A stretch of 64,000 bases of DNA from Nesterenkonia ebinurensis (lineage in GTDB: Bacteria > Actinomycetota > Actinomycetes > Actinomycetales > Micrococcaceae): the NCBI RefSeq assembly GCF_008711175.1, contig NZ_VWNF01000021.1, forward strand, positions 186,001 to 250,000, in the 5' to 3' direction. Positions 1 through 7,722 of this stretch are shown piece after piece (the first letter of the stretch is position 1; the number at the start of each line of letters is the position of its first letter). The translations under genes were made by a program, and so were the position numbers. The notes under the pieces were generated by a model. It saw only the letters and a program-made list of their open reading frames with translations, made no database searches and was not told the DNA's origin.

Positions 1-225
1 ATGCTCTTCGAGCTGGTGGAACGCACCGGCGCGGCCCGGCTGGAGACCACCATCACCGCGGACAATGAGGCCTCGATCGCCCTGTTCACTGCTCTGGCGC
101 GGGAACACGGCACCGAGATCGTACGCCGTCCCTTGTTTACCGAGGACCTGTTCCCCACTGCTGAGGAGTCTGGTGAGGCGCACGCCGCCGAGGACCTCTA
201 CGTGGTGGAGCCGCTGAACCGCTGA
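1..225 (+). CDS. ectA: L-2,4-diaminobutyrate acetyltransferase, C-terminal part (EctA)
   Basis: This is the C-terminal 74 residues of a gene that begins before the window. EctA transfers an acetyl group from acetyl-CoA to L-2,4-diaminobutyrate, the second step of ectoine synthesis in the cytoplasm. The visible part fits the end of a GNAT-fold acetyltransferase (TADNEASIALFTALAREHG, an N-x-A-S segment typical of the GNAT acetyl-CoA-binding end), followed by a short acidic tail rich in Glu. The first in-frame ATG at base 1 is inside the family's normal length, so it is not taken as the true start. ectB follows 63 bp downstream on the same strand, which supports the assignment. Confidence 0.88.
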   Translation: MLFELVERTGAARLETTITADNEASIALFTALAREHGTEIVRRPLFTEDLFPTAEESGEAHAAEDLYVVEPLNR

Positions 226-288
226 TACCCATACCCATCTGCCCACCCCCATCCTGTTCACCCAAGCAATCCGAGGATAAGAAACCCC

Positions 289-1575
289 ATGGCTACTGAC
301 ATTTTTGAGATCCGCGAGTCCCAGGTACGCAGCTACTGCATGAACTGGCCGGCCGTGTTTGAGCGCGCCGAAGGCCCCTACCAGTACACCGAGGACGGCT
401 CCCGGTACCTGGACTTCTTCTCCGGGGCAGGTGCGCTGAACTACGGGCACAACCACCCCGAACTGCGCGACTTGGTGGTCGAATATGTGTCCAACTCCGG
501 GGTCACCCACTCCATGGACATGAAGACCCCGGCAAAGCGGCGGTTCCTGGAGACCTTTGAACGGGTCATCCTGGAACCGCGCAACCTGGACTACAAGGTG
601 ATGTTCCCCGGACCCACCGGCACCAACACTGTGGAGGCCGCACTGAAGCTGGCCCGTAAGGTCACCGGCCGCCAGCACATCCTGTCCTTTACCAACGCGT
701 TCCACGGCATGACCTTGGGTGCGCTCAGCGTCACCGGCAACTCCATGAAGCGCAAGGGTGCGGGCATTCCGCTGACCAACTCCTCCAAAATCCCCTACGA
801 CGACTACTTCGATGGCGACCTGCCTGACTTCATCTGGCTGGAGAAGGTCCTGGAGGACTCCGGCTCCGGTGTGGACAAGCCGGCTGCGGTAATCGTGGAG
901 ACCGTGCAGGGCGAGGGTGGACTCAACGCCGCGCGCATGGAATGGCTCAAAGAGCTGCACAATCTGTTGCGCCGGCACAAGATCCTGCTGATCGTCGACG
1001 ACGTCCAGGCAGGCTGCGGCCGCACCGGCACCTTCTTCAGCTTCGAACCTGCTGGGATCACTCCAGACATCGTCTGCGTGTCCAAGTCCATCTCCGGCTA
1101 CGGGCTGGCTATGGCACTGACCCTGTTCAAGCCCGAGCTGGACGTCTGGGAGCCCGGTGAGCACAACGGCACCTTCCGCGGCAACAACCTCGGCTTCGTC
1201 ACTGCAGCCCGGGCTCTAGAGCTGTTCTGGTCCGATGACAGCTTCCAGAAGGAGCTGGCCGGCAAGATCGAGGCCTTACACGTCGGTATGGAGAAGATCA
1301 CCGGTCACGTGAAGGGCTCCTACGTCAAGGGCCGCGGCTTCCTGGCCGGGATCGCCTTCCCTGAGCCGGACACCGCCGGCAAGGTGGCCGCCGAGGCGTA
1401 TAAGCGCAACCTGCTGGTGGAGACCTCCGGCCCACAGGACGAGGTCATCAAGCTCATGCCGCCGCTGAACATTCCGGATGAGGACCTGCAGAAGGGCCTG
1501 GCCATCCTGGAGGAGGCCGTGTTGGCGGCCACCGGACAGCTCGGCGAGCCCAGCCGCCTCCGCCCTCCGCACTAG
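289..1575 (+). CDS. ectB: Diaminobutyrate--2-oxoglutarate transaminase (EctB)
   Basis: EctB makes L-2,4-diaminobutyrate from aspartate semialdehyde and glutamate, the first committed step of ectoine synthesis. The 428 residues match the normal length of a class III PLP aminotransferase. Visible motifs are the [19 protein letters not shown] segment near residue 105, the cofactor Asp pair in [13 protein letters not shown] (about residues 235-247), and the Schiff-base lysine in VSKSISGYG at K266. The ATG at 289 has a GAGGAT ribosome site just upstream. It lies between ectA and ectC. The C-terminal ten residues (SRLRPPH end) are Pro/Arg-rich and look like a non-essential tail. Confidence 0.95.
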   Translation: MATDIFEIRESQVRSYCMNWPAVFERAEGPYQYTEDGSRYLDFFSGAGALNYGHNHPELRDLVVEYVSNSGVTHSMDMKTPAKRRFLETFERVILEPRNLDYKVMFPGPTGTNTVEAALKLARKVTGRQHILSFTNAFHGMTLGALSVTGNSMKRKGAGIPLTNSSKIPYDDYFDGDLPDFIWLEKVLEDSGSGVDKPAAVIVETVQGEGGLNAARMEWLKELHNLLRRHKILLIVDDVQAGCGRTGTFFSFEPAGITPDIVCVSKSISGYGLAMALTLFKPELDVWEPGEHNGTFRGNNLGFVTAARALELFWSDDSFQKELAGKIEALHVGMEKITGHVKGSYVKGRGFLAGIAFPEPDTAGKVAAEAYKRNLLVETSGPQDEVIKLMPPLNIPDEDLQKGLAILEEAVLAATGQLGEPSRLRPPH

Positions 1576-1600
1576 TCCCAGCCCAAAACCCTCCCGCGCC

Positions 1601-1666
1601 GAGTGCGTGATTTGTGCACTACTTTGGGCTGATTTGAGTCGGAACTGCTGCACAAATCATGCACTC
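1601..1666. repeat. Long inverted repeat between ectB and ectC
   Basis: GAGTGCGTGATTTGTGCA (1601-1618) pairs with TGCACAAATCATGCACTC (1649-1666) at 17 of 18 positions around a 30-base loop. It sits inside the ect operon and has no T-run, so it is not a classical terminator. It could be a repetitive extragenic palindrome, a small MITE remnant, an mRNA processing or stability hairpin, or an operator. No second copy was noticed in this window. Confidence 0.75.
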
Positions 1667-1750
1667 AGCAGATTGAGCAGTGCTCAACACGTAGGATTGT
1701 CAACAATGCGGATGTTGCGCAGAACCTCTGAACTCATGAAAGCGAGCCTC

Positions 1751-2143
1751 ATGTACACCCTGCACATTGATGACCTCAACGGCACTGAGCGCGACGTCAA
1801 AGACGGCCATTGGCGCTCCCGCCGGATGATCCTGGCCAAGGAGAAGGTGGGCTTCTCCCTGCATGAGACCACCCTCTACGCCGGGCAGACCTCCGAATTC
1901 TGGTACGCCAACCATGTGGAGGCCGTGTACTGCGTGGGCGGCAAGGGCACCCTGACCAACCTGGAGACCGGCGAGAAGCACCAGATCACCGACGGGTTCC
2001 TCTATCTGCTCGACGGCCACGAGAAGCACCGCCTGGAGATCGAGGAGGAGTGTCGGATGATCTGCGTGTTCAACCCCCCCGTCACCGGCCGTGAGGTTCA
2101 CGACGAAAACGGCGTCTACCCTGTGATCATCGAGGACGAGTAA
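1751..2143 (+). CDS. ectC: L-ectoine synthase (EctC)
   Basis: EctC closes N-gamma-acetyl-diaminobutyrate to the cyclic solute ectoine. The product from ATG 1751 is 130 residues, the standard family length, and starts [19 protein letters not shown], which aligns with known EctC N-termini. The cupin core is clear: [21 protein letters not shown], then [13 protein letters not shown] with the metal-binding Glu, and [11 protein letters not shown] with the conserved His residues. An alternative ATG at 1736 would add five residues (MKASL); 1751 is preferred because a purine-rich GAAAGCGAG lies upstream and the length fits. The 175-bp gap to ectB, containing a large palindrome, is wider than usual for ectABC. 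No ectD hydroxylase or aspartokinase gene follows. Confidence 0.93.
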   Translation: MYTLHIDDLNGTERDVKDGHWRSRRMILAKEKVGFSLHETTLYAGQTSEFWYANHVEAVYCVGGKGTLTNLETGEKHQITDGFLYLLDGHEKHRLEIEEECRMICVFNPPVTGREVHDENGVYPVIIEDE

Positions 2144-2238
2144 GAGACGCCGTCGTGTAAGCGAGGGACCAGGGCCCGCAGCCACGCTGTGTGGGCGAGG
2201 CCTGAGCGGGCGTCTGTCCTGTGATCGTCGAGGACCGA
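2111..2238. repeat. Near-copy of the ectC 3' end downstream of the gene
   Basis: The last about 30 bases of the ectC coding sequence (2111-2140, GGCGTCTACCCTGTGATCAT and on) recur at 2209-2238 (GGCGTCTGTCCTGTGATCGT and on) with a few substitutions and one inserted base. The offset is 98 bp. The copy is non-coding in its new place. Confidence 0.7.
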
Positions 2239-2456
2239 GTGTCCCGGCGGCGCACCTCCCTGACGTGGCCCGCACAACCGCTGAGGCGTTTGCACAGGCC
2301 CCAATGTCGAGACCTTTGTTCACGCTCACCCTGACGTGGCCCGCACCGTTGCTCTGGCAATTGCGCTGGGCCCTGACGTCACGGTTCCCAACCACGTTGC
2401 CGCGGCTTTCACGCCTAAAGAGCGCCGAGCGCCGTCGGCACCGGTAGCATAGCCGC
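2144..2456. other. Intergenic region between ectC and trkH with short repeats
   Basis: This 313-bp stretch holds no convincing gene. It contains the degenerate copy of the ectC end (2209-2238) and a perfect 17-bp direct repeat, CCTGACGTGGCCCGCAC, at 2259-2275 and 2330-2346 (71 bp apart). A third partial CCCTGACGT occurs near 2371. A weak stem GCCCGC (2174-2179) / GCGGGC (2206-2211) might act in ectC termination. The promoter for the potassium-uptake genes should lie in the 3' half, but no clear -10/-35 pair was found. Confidence 0.6.
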
Positions 2457-3869
2457 GTGCCGCAACAAGGGGACGACGCCGCAGCCTCACCTCCTGCTTA
2501 CCAGCGCACCACGCTCTGGGGCTCTGTGAAGCGCGCCGTCAGCGCTACTGCTCAGTCCTCTCCGCCGCGGCTGGCGCTGATCATCTTCGCCGGGTTCATC
2601 AGCGTGGTCTCGGTGCTGCTGATGATGCCCTGGGCCTCCGCCTCGGGCCGCTCAGCCCAGGTGCACGACGCCGTATTCGTCGCCACCTCCGCAGTCTCGG
2701 TAACCGGCCTGACCCCGGTCAACACTGCTGAGCACTGGTCGCTGGGCGGGCAGATCGTGATTCTTGCCGCCATTCAGGTGGGCGGTCTCGGGATCCTTAC
2801 CCTGGCCTCCCTGGTGGCGATCTCGGTGACCCACCATCTGGGGCTGCGCACCCGGCTGGTGGCCCAGGAGGGGATGGCCTCCGGGCCGTTGGGCGAAGTA
2901 GGTTCGCTGATCAAGACTGTGGTGATCTGCAGCGTCGTCGTACAGGCTGCTCTGGCTGCCGTGCTGATCCCCCGGATGATGATGCTGGAGGACTCCCCTG
3001 CCGCCGGGGCCTGGCATGGGCTGTTCTACTCGATCAGCGCCTTCAACAATGCGGGCTTCGTGATCCACCCGGACGGGCTGGCCGGGGTGGAGAATGATCC
3101 CCTTGTGCTGTGGACCATCATGATCGGCGTGTTCCTGGGGTCCCTGGGCTTTCCGGTGCTTCTGCTGCTGTGGCGCTACCGCCTGGTCTTAAAACGCTGG
3201 AGCCTGCACACCAAGATCACCATGGAGTTCACTGTGGCGTTCATGGTGCTCGGAGCCATCGCCTACGCCCTGCTGGAGTGGAATCATGCCGATACCCTCG
3301 GGCCCATGGACACCTGGGAGAAGCTGCAGAACTCACTGTTCGCCTCAGTGATGATGCGCTCCGGAGGATTCTCGGTGGTGGACAACATCATGGAGCACTC
3401 CGAGACTATGTTGGTCACCAATGCCCTGATGTTTGTGGGCGGCGGTTCCGCCTCCACAGCTGGGGGTATCAAGGTCACCACCTTCGCGGTGATCCTGCTG
3501 GCGTTCATCGCCGAGGCCCGCGGCCACGAGGAGTCCTCCGCCCACGGGCGCACTATCCCGGCCCAGGCCGTGCGGGTGGCAATCTCGGTGGTGGCCATGG
3601 CGGCCACCTTCATCCTGATCTCCACCCTGACCCTGATCATCCTCACCGGTGAGGACCTGGAGCGCCCGCTGTTCGAGTCGATCTCAGCCTTCGCCACCGC
3701 GGGCCTGACCTCCGGGCTCACCGAAGAACTCCCCCCGGCAGGGCTCTATGTGCTCTCCGGGTTGATGTTCGCCGGCCGGGTGGGCATTATGACTTTCGCA
3801 GCCGCCCTGACCATCAGGCACAGCCGCACCCGCTACCGCTACCCAGAAGGAAGGCCGATCATTGGCTAA
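2457..3869 (+). CDS. TrkH/KtrB-family potassium uptake channel subunit
   Basis: This is the membrane-embedded ion-conducting subunit of a Ktr/Trk potassium uptake system. The 470 residues (GTG start at 2457) show the four pore-loop repeats of the superfamily: ATSAVSVTGLTPV, SISAFNNAGF, SVMMRSGGFSVVD and SISAFATAGLTSGL. Each carries the filter Gly and is flanked by hydrophobic helices. The length and single-polypeptide four-repeat layout fit actinobacterial KtrB better than proteobacterial TrkH. It overlaps the following RCK regulatory subunit by 8 bp, so the two are translationally coupled. Placement after ectoine genes makes sense because potassium uptake is the first response to osmotic upshift and ectoine the second. 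Confidence 0.93.
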   Translation: MPQQGDDAAASPPAYQRTTLWGSVKRAVSATAQSSPPRLALIIFAGFISVVSVLLMMPWASASGRSAQVHDAVFVATSAVSVTGLTPVNTAEHWSLGGQIVILAAIQVGGLGILTLASLVAISVTHHLGLRTRLVAQEGMASGPLGEVGSLIKTVVICSVVVQAALAAVLIPRMMMLEDSPAAGAWHGLFYSISAFNNAGFVIHPDGLAGVENDPLVLWTIMIGVFLGSLGFPVLLLLWRYRLVLKRWSLHTKITMEFTVAFMVLGAIAYALLEWNHADTLGPMDTWEKLQNSLFASVMMRSGGFSVVDNIMEHSETMLVTNALMFVGGGSASTAGGIKVTTFAVILLAFIAEARGHEESSAHGRTIPAQAVRVAISVVAMAATFILISTLTLIILTGEDLERPLFESISAFATAGLTSGLTEELPPAGLYVLSGLMFAGRVGIMTFAAALTIRHSRTRYRYPEGRPIIG

Positions 3870-4530
3870 GAACCAGAAGACCAATAAGCCGGTACTGGTG
3901 ATCGGGCTGGGCCGGTTCGGCATTGCTCTGGCCCAGCAGTTGATGGACCAGGACAAGGAGGTGCTGGCAGTGGACCGGCACCGCACCCTGGTGCAGAAGT
4001 ACGCCGACGCTTTCACCCACACTGTGGAGGCCGATGCCACTGACATCGAGGCACTGCGCCAGCTGGGGGCCGATGAGTTCGACTCCGCAGTGGTGGGGGT
4101 GGGCACCTCCATCGAGTCCAGTGTGCTGATCGCCGCCAACCTGGTGGACCTGGGAGTGGAGCAGGTCTGGGCCAAGGCCATCAACCCCACTCACGGCAAG
4201 ATCCTCACCCGTATCGGCTGCCACCACGTGATCTACCCTGAGCACGACGCCGGGGTGCGTGCGGCCCACCTGGTGAGCGGGCAGATGATGGACTTCATCA
4301 AGTTCGACGACGACTTCGCCATCGTGAAGATGCGCCCGCCCAAGGCTCTGCAGGGCAAGTCCATCGACCAGTCCCAACCGCGCAAACGCCATCAGGTCAA
4401 TGTGGTGGGGGTGAAGTCTCCGGGCAAGGACTTCGTCTACGCCCAGCCGGACACCGTGGTCAACCCCGGGGACACCATCGTGGTCTCAGGAGACGTGAGC
4501 CAACTCGAATGGTTCGCCGACCATGCCTAG
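3862..4530 (+). CDS. TrkA/KtrA-family potassium uptake regulatory subunit
   Basis: This is the cytoplasmic RCK subunit that gates the KtrB channel in response to nucleotide binding. The 222 residues begin at a TTG (3862) that overlaps the end of the channel gene by 8 bp. The N-terminal Rossmann fold is clear: VLVIGLGRFGIALAQQL around residues 11-27, with acidic residue AVDRHR at the end of beta-2 and VEADATD in the next loop. A C-terminal RCK_C domain (about 135-220) follows, ending VVSGDVSQLEWFADHA. The length matches KtrA with one RCK unit rather than the double-unit TrkA of enterobacteria. Confidence 0.93.
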   Translation: MAKNQKTNKPVLVIGLGRFGIALAQQLMDQDKEVLAVDRHRTLVQKYADAFTHTVEADATDIEALRQLGADEFDSAVVGVGTSIESSVLIAANLVDLGVEQVWAKAINPTHGKILTRIGCHHVIYPEHDAGVRAAHLVSGQMMDFIKFDDDFAIVKMRPPKALQGKSIDQSQPRKRHQVNVVGVKSPGKDFVYAQPDTVVNPGDTIVVSGDVSQLEWFADHA

Positions 4531-4630
4531 AGAGATTATCCACGCAGCTAAGAGAGTCCGCGGTTCAGGGTCCCCGGCCGACTACCGTCGGCTGGGGCCG
4601 CGGGCGAACAGGTTCGCCGACCACGCCTAA
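4511..4630. repeat. Near-copy of the ktrA 3' end downstream of the gene
   Basis: The last 20 bases of the KtrA gene, GGTTCGCCGACCATGCCTAG (4511-4530), recur as GGTTCGCCGACCACGCCTAA at 4611-4630. They match at 18 of 20 positions with an offset of exactly 100 bp. Both copies include the stop triplet. The arrangement parallels that seen downstream of ectC. Confidence 0.8.
4572..4597 (+). terminator. Probable terminator hairpin after ktrA
   Basis: CCCCGGCCGAC (4572-4582) and GTCGGCTGGGG (4587-4597) form an 11-bp stem with one mismatch around a TACC loop, 42 bp after the ktrA stop. There is no T-run, which is common for actinobacterial terminators. Confidence 0.55.
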
Positions 4631-4908
4631 TGGCAGTCCGCTCAGGCCCTCACAGCAGTCTAATCAGACAATGTGAGACGAATCGCCTAGTCATCAGATG
4701 AACAGCACTTCGCACTGAACTAATTTCCCATAAAATCGGGAAATTTTTGCACTTCAGAAGAGAAGTGATCAGACAACTCATCGTTCTCGTAACATGTTCG
4801 CAACATAATAGCCTTATTTCTGAAATATAACTGCGTGAAGATACTCCGGTACTCGCATCAACGAAGATCACTGTGTCGAAAAGGCAGCTGACTGAAGCAG
4901 GAGCTTAA
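4631..4908. promoter_or_regulatory. AT-rich regulatory region upstream of the mannoside/peptide-type ABC operon
   Basis: This stretch is much more AT-rich than its surroundings and carries no gene. Two palindromes stand out: AATTTCCC (4722-4729) with GGGAAATT (4738-4745), followed by T residues, and CACTTC (4750-4755) with GAAGTG (4762-4767). They are likely operators, possibly for the GntR regulator at 13.4-14.2 kb, though the first could also be a terminator. An AGGAG ribosome site near 4899 precedes the TTG start at 4909. Confidence 0.55.
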
Positions 4909-5826
4909 TTGGGGACCTACATTGCCGGCCGTCTGGCCCAGATGATTCCCACCCTGCTGCTGATCATCACCATCGTCTTTTTGCTGGTCTACATCGTGGG
5001 GGACCCGGTCTCGCTGATGCTCGGCGAGCACGCCACCCCAGAGCAGGTAGCCACCATGCGCGAAGCCATGGGCCTCAATGATCCCCTGCTGGTACAGTAC
5101 TTCAACTACTTAGGCTCCGTGCTGACCGGGGACTTCGGCGACTCCTACCGCTACAACCAGGCCGCACTCCCGCTGGTCCTGGACCGGATACCGGCCACTC
5201 TGACCCTGGCTATCGGCGCAATTCTGCTGGCGCTGGTAATCGCCATCCCGCTCGGGGTGTGGGCGGCCACCCGGCGGGGCGGCGTCGTCGATAGTGCTGT
5301 CTCCTCCCTCTCAGTACTGGCCAAGGCGATGCCGAACTTCTGGCTGGGCATCATGCTGATTCTGCTCTTTGCCGTGGTGCTGCAGTGGCTGCCCGTCTCC
5401 GGCAGCGGTTCTTGGGCCCACCTGGTGCTGCCTGTGGTGGCCTTGGGCACTGGCACCGCCGCGGAGATCACCCGGCTGGTGCGCTCATCCATGGTGGAGA
5501 TCCTCTCCCAGGACTACATCCGTACCGCCCGCGGCAAAGGGCTGCGGCAGCGAGTCGTCGTCTATAAGCATGCGCTGCTCAACGCGTTTGTTCCAGTCAC
5601 CAGCATCACCATCCTGCAGTTCTCCACACTGCTGGGTGGGGCGTTGATCACTGAGGTGGTCTTCTCCTGGCCGGGGCTGGGCCAGCTGCTGGTCAACGCG
5701 GTGAGCATGCGGGACATGGCCGTAGTGCAGGCCGCAGTGTTCGTCATCGCCGTAATGGTGCTGGCGCTGAGCCTGATCTCCGACTTACTGTTCAAGGCCG
5801 TGGACAGGAGGATCAGTCTTGGCTGA
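4909..5826 (+). CDS. Opp/Dpp-type ABC transporter permease (DppB-like)
   Basis: This is the first inner-membrane permease of a five-gene ABC importer. The 305 residues start at TTG 4909 with AGGAG upstream and show about six membrane helices. The first helix (IPTLLLIITIVFLLVYIVG) is followed by an external region (GLNDPLLVQYFNYLGSVLTG) that is diagnostic of the OppB/DppB family. The EAA loop that contacts the ATPases is LSQDYIRTARGKGLRQRVVV. It overlaps the next permease by 8 bp. The family also carries oligosaccharides and plant glycosides, and the neighbouring GH38 enzyme favours a mannose-containing glycan as cargo here; that is inference. Confidence 0.92.
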   Translation: MGTYIAGRLAQMIPTLLLIITIVFLLVYIVGDPVSLMLGEHATPEQVATMREAMGLNDPLLVQYFNYLGSVLTGDFGDSYRYNQAALPLVLDRIPATLTLAIGAILLALVIAIPLGVWAATRRGGVVDSAVSSLSVLAKAMPNFWLGIMLILLFAVVLQWLPVSGSGSWAHLVLPVVALGTGTAAEITRLVRSSMVEILSQDYIRTARGKGLRQRVVVYKHALLNAFVPVTSITILQFSTLLGGALITEVVFSWPGLGQLLVNAVSMRDMAVVQAAVFVIAVMVLALSLISDLLFKAVDRRISLG

Positions 5827-6748
5827 GTCCACCACAATGAGCGCTTCCGGCACCGGCTCTGTGGAGCCGGCACCGGCCAAAAGCTTCAGCCAGCGCAGCT
5901 GGCGCTCCAAACTCCGACGTGTTCCGCTCAGCGGCTGGATCGGCTTGGTCCTGGTGGGAGTCCCCGCCGTGGTGGCCATCTTCGCCCCGCTGCTGATGCC
6001 GCACTCTCCCACCGAGATCGACCCCACCCGGGCCCTACTGCCTCCGATTGGCATGGAGGGCTACCAGCCCGGCCACCTGCTGGGCACCGACAACCTGGGC
6101 CGCGATCTGCTCTCCCGGCTGATTGAGGGAGCCCGGATCTCTTTGCTGATTGGAGTGCTCTCCGTGGTCCTGGCCGGCTCCATCGGCCTGACTGTGGGAC
6201 TGGCGGCCGGCTACTATAGCAAGTGGATCGACGCGTTGCTGATGCGCTTCGTCGATGCGCTGCTCGCGATTCCCTCCATCCTGCTGATCCTGGTGATCCT
6301 GGGTGTGCTGGACCCGGGCATGTGGACCCTGATTTTTGTCCTGGGCATCACCAACTGGGTCATCTATGCCCGTCAGATCCGTGCTGAGGTGTTGGAGCTG
6401 CGGGAACGACAGTTCATCCGGGCCGCGCAGAACTTCGGGGTCAGCGGACCCACTATCCTGCTGCGACACCTGACCCCGAATGTGATGCCGAGCTTCATTG
6501 TGCTCTCCACGCTCAGCGTGGCCACCGTGATCGTCACCGAGTCCGGGCTCAGCTTCCTGGGATTAGGGGTTCAGCCGCCGGACATCTCCTGGGGCCTGAT
6601 GCTGACCACAGGGCGCGACTACCTGGCTACCGCCTGGTGGATCAGCACCCTGCCGGGACTGGCGATCACCTTCACTGTGCTGGGCATCCTGCTGCTGGGT
6701 GACTGGCTCCGCGATGCCCTCGACCCCAGATTGGCGGTGGGACGATGA
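5819..6748 (+). CDS. Opp/Dpp-type ABC transporter permease (DppC-like)
   Basis: This is the second permease, 309 residues from a TTG at 5819 overlapping dppB by 8 bp. A roughly 35-residue cytoplasmic N-terminus rich in Ser/Ala precedes helix 1, as is normal in OppC/DppC. The family signature HLLGTDNLGRDLLSRLIEGAR follows the first helix. The EAA loop is LRERQFIRAAQNFGVSG near residues 190-210. The end overlaps the ATG of the next ATPase gene by 4 bp, so dppB, dppC and the two ATPases form one translationally coupled unit. Confidence 0.93.
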   Translation: MAESTTMSASGTGSVEPAPAKSFSQRSWRSKLRRVPLSGWIGLVLVGVPAVVAIFAPLLMPHSPTEIDPTRALLPPIGMEGYQPGHLLGTDNLGRDLLSRLIEGARISLLIGVLSVVLAGSIGLTVGLAAGYYSKWIDALLMRFVDALLAIPSILLILVILGVLDPGMWTLIFVLGITNWVIYARQIRAEVLELRERQFIRAAQNFGVSGPTILLRHLTPNVMPSFIVLSTLSVATVIVTESGLSFLGLGVQPPDISWGLMLTTGRDYLATAWWISTLPGLAITFTVLGILLLGDWLRDALDPRLAVGR

Positions 6749-7722
6749 GCGAGCCGCTGCTGAAGATTCAGAACCTCCAAGTCTCAGCCACCCGGAGCAG
6801 CGCGAAGCTTCCAGTTGTCGATGGGGCAAGCCTGAGCATTGAACGTGGGGAGCGGGTCGCCCTGGTGGGCGAATCAGGCTCCGGAAAGTCGGTGACTTGT
6901 TTCTCCGCCATGGGCCTGCTGCCAGAGAGCCTGCAGGTCACTGACGGCAGCATCCGCTACCAGGGCAGCGAGCTCACCGCCCTAGGGGCCGAAAAGCTGC
7001 GCCGGCTGCGTGGCCCTGAGATCGCGATGATCTACCAGGAGCCGCTAACTTCCCTGAACCCCTTGTTGACCATTGGGGCGCAGCTGAAGGAGGCTGCCGG
7101 GCGGGCTAAAGCAGGCCGACGGGAGATCCTGGAGATGTTGGACCGCGTGGGCTTCGCCGATCCCCCGCGTATCTTGCGGCAACGCCCCCATGAGCTTTCC
7201 GGGGGAATGCGGCAGCGGGTGATGATCGCCATGGCCCTGGTGGGTCGTCCCAAGCTGCTGCTGGCCGATGAGCCCACCACAGCACTGGATGTGACCATCC
7301 AATCCCAGGTGCTCAAGCTCATGTACGACCTCTCCTATGATCTGGACACCGCAGTGCTGATCGTCTCCCACGACCTCTCGGTGGTGCGAAAACTGGCCGA
7401 CACTGTGCACGTGATGTACGCCGGACAGGTGGTGGAGTCGGGCCCGGTGAAAGAGGTCCTCGCCACCCCACGCCATCCCTACACCCAGGCGCTGCTGGAC
7501 TCAGCACCCCATATGGGTGACACCCGGGACCGACTGGAGTCCATCCCCGGCATTGTGCCCACCCCTGACCAGTGGGACCAAGGGTGTCGGTTCCGCTCCC
7601 GGTGCCCGCTGGCCACCGAACAGTGCGAGCAGCGCCCGCCGAAGGTGGAAGAGGATGACCGCGCCTCGATGTGCTGGCATATCGACCGGCTCGTAGCACG
7701 TCAGCAGGAGGCCGCCGTATGA
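6745..7722 (+). CDS. Opp/Dpp-type ABC transporter ATP-binding protein (DppD-like)
   Basis: This is the first ATPase of the importer, 325 residues, starting at an ATG that overlaps dppC by 4 bp. Walker A is GESGSGKS (residues 42-49), the signature is LSGGMRQRV, and Walker B is LLLADEPTTALD with the H-loop in VSHDLSVV. The C-terminal oligopeptide/dipeptide domain has the Cys pattern CRFRSRCPLATEQC, which in this family binds an Fe-S cluster. Pairing of two different ATPases is typical of Opp/Dpp systems. Confidence 0.94.
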   Translation: MSEPLLKIQNLQVSATRSSAKLPVVDGASLSIERGERVALVGESGSGKSVTCFSAMGLLPESLQVTDGSIRYQGSELTALGAEKLRRLRGPEIAMIYQEPLTSLNPLLTIGAQLKEAAGRAKAGRREILEMLDRVGFADPPRILRQRPHELSGGMRQRVMIAMALVGRPKLLLADEPTTALDVTIQSQVLKLMYDLSYDLDTAVLIVSHDLSVVRKLADTVHVMYAGQVVESGPVKEVLATPRHPYTQALLDSAPHMGDTRDRLESIPGIVPTPDQWDQGCRFRSRCPLATEQCEQRPPKVEEDDRASMCWHIDRLVARQQEAAV

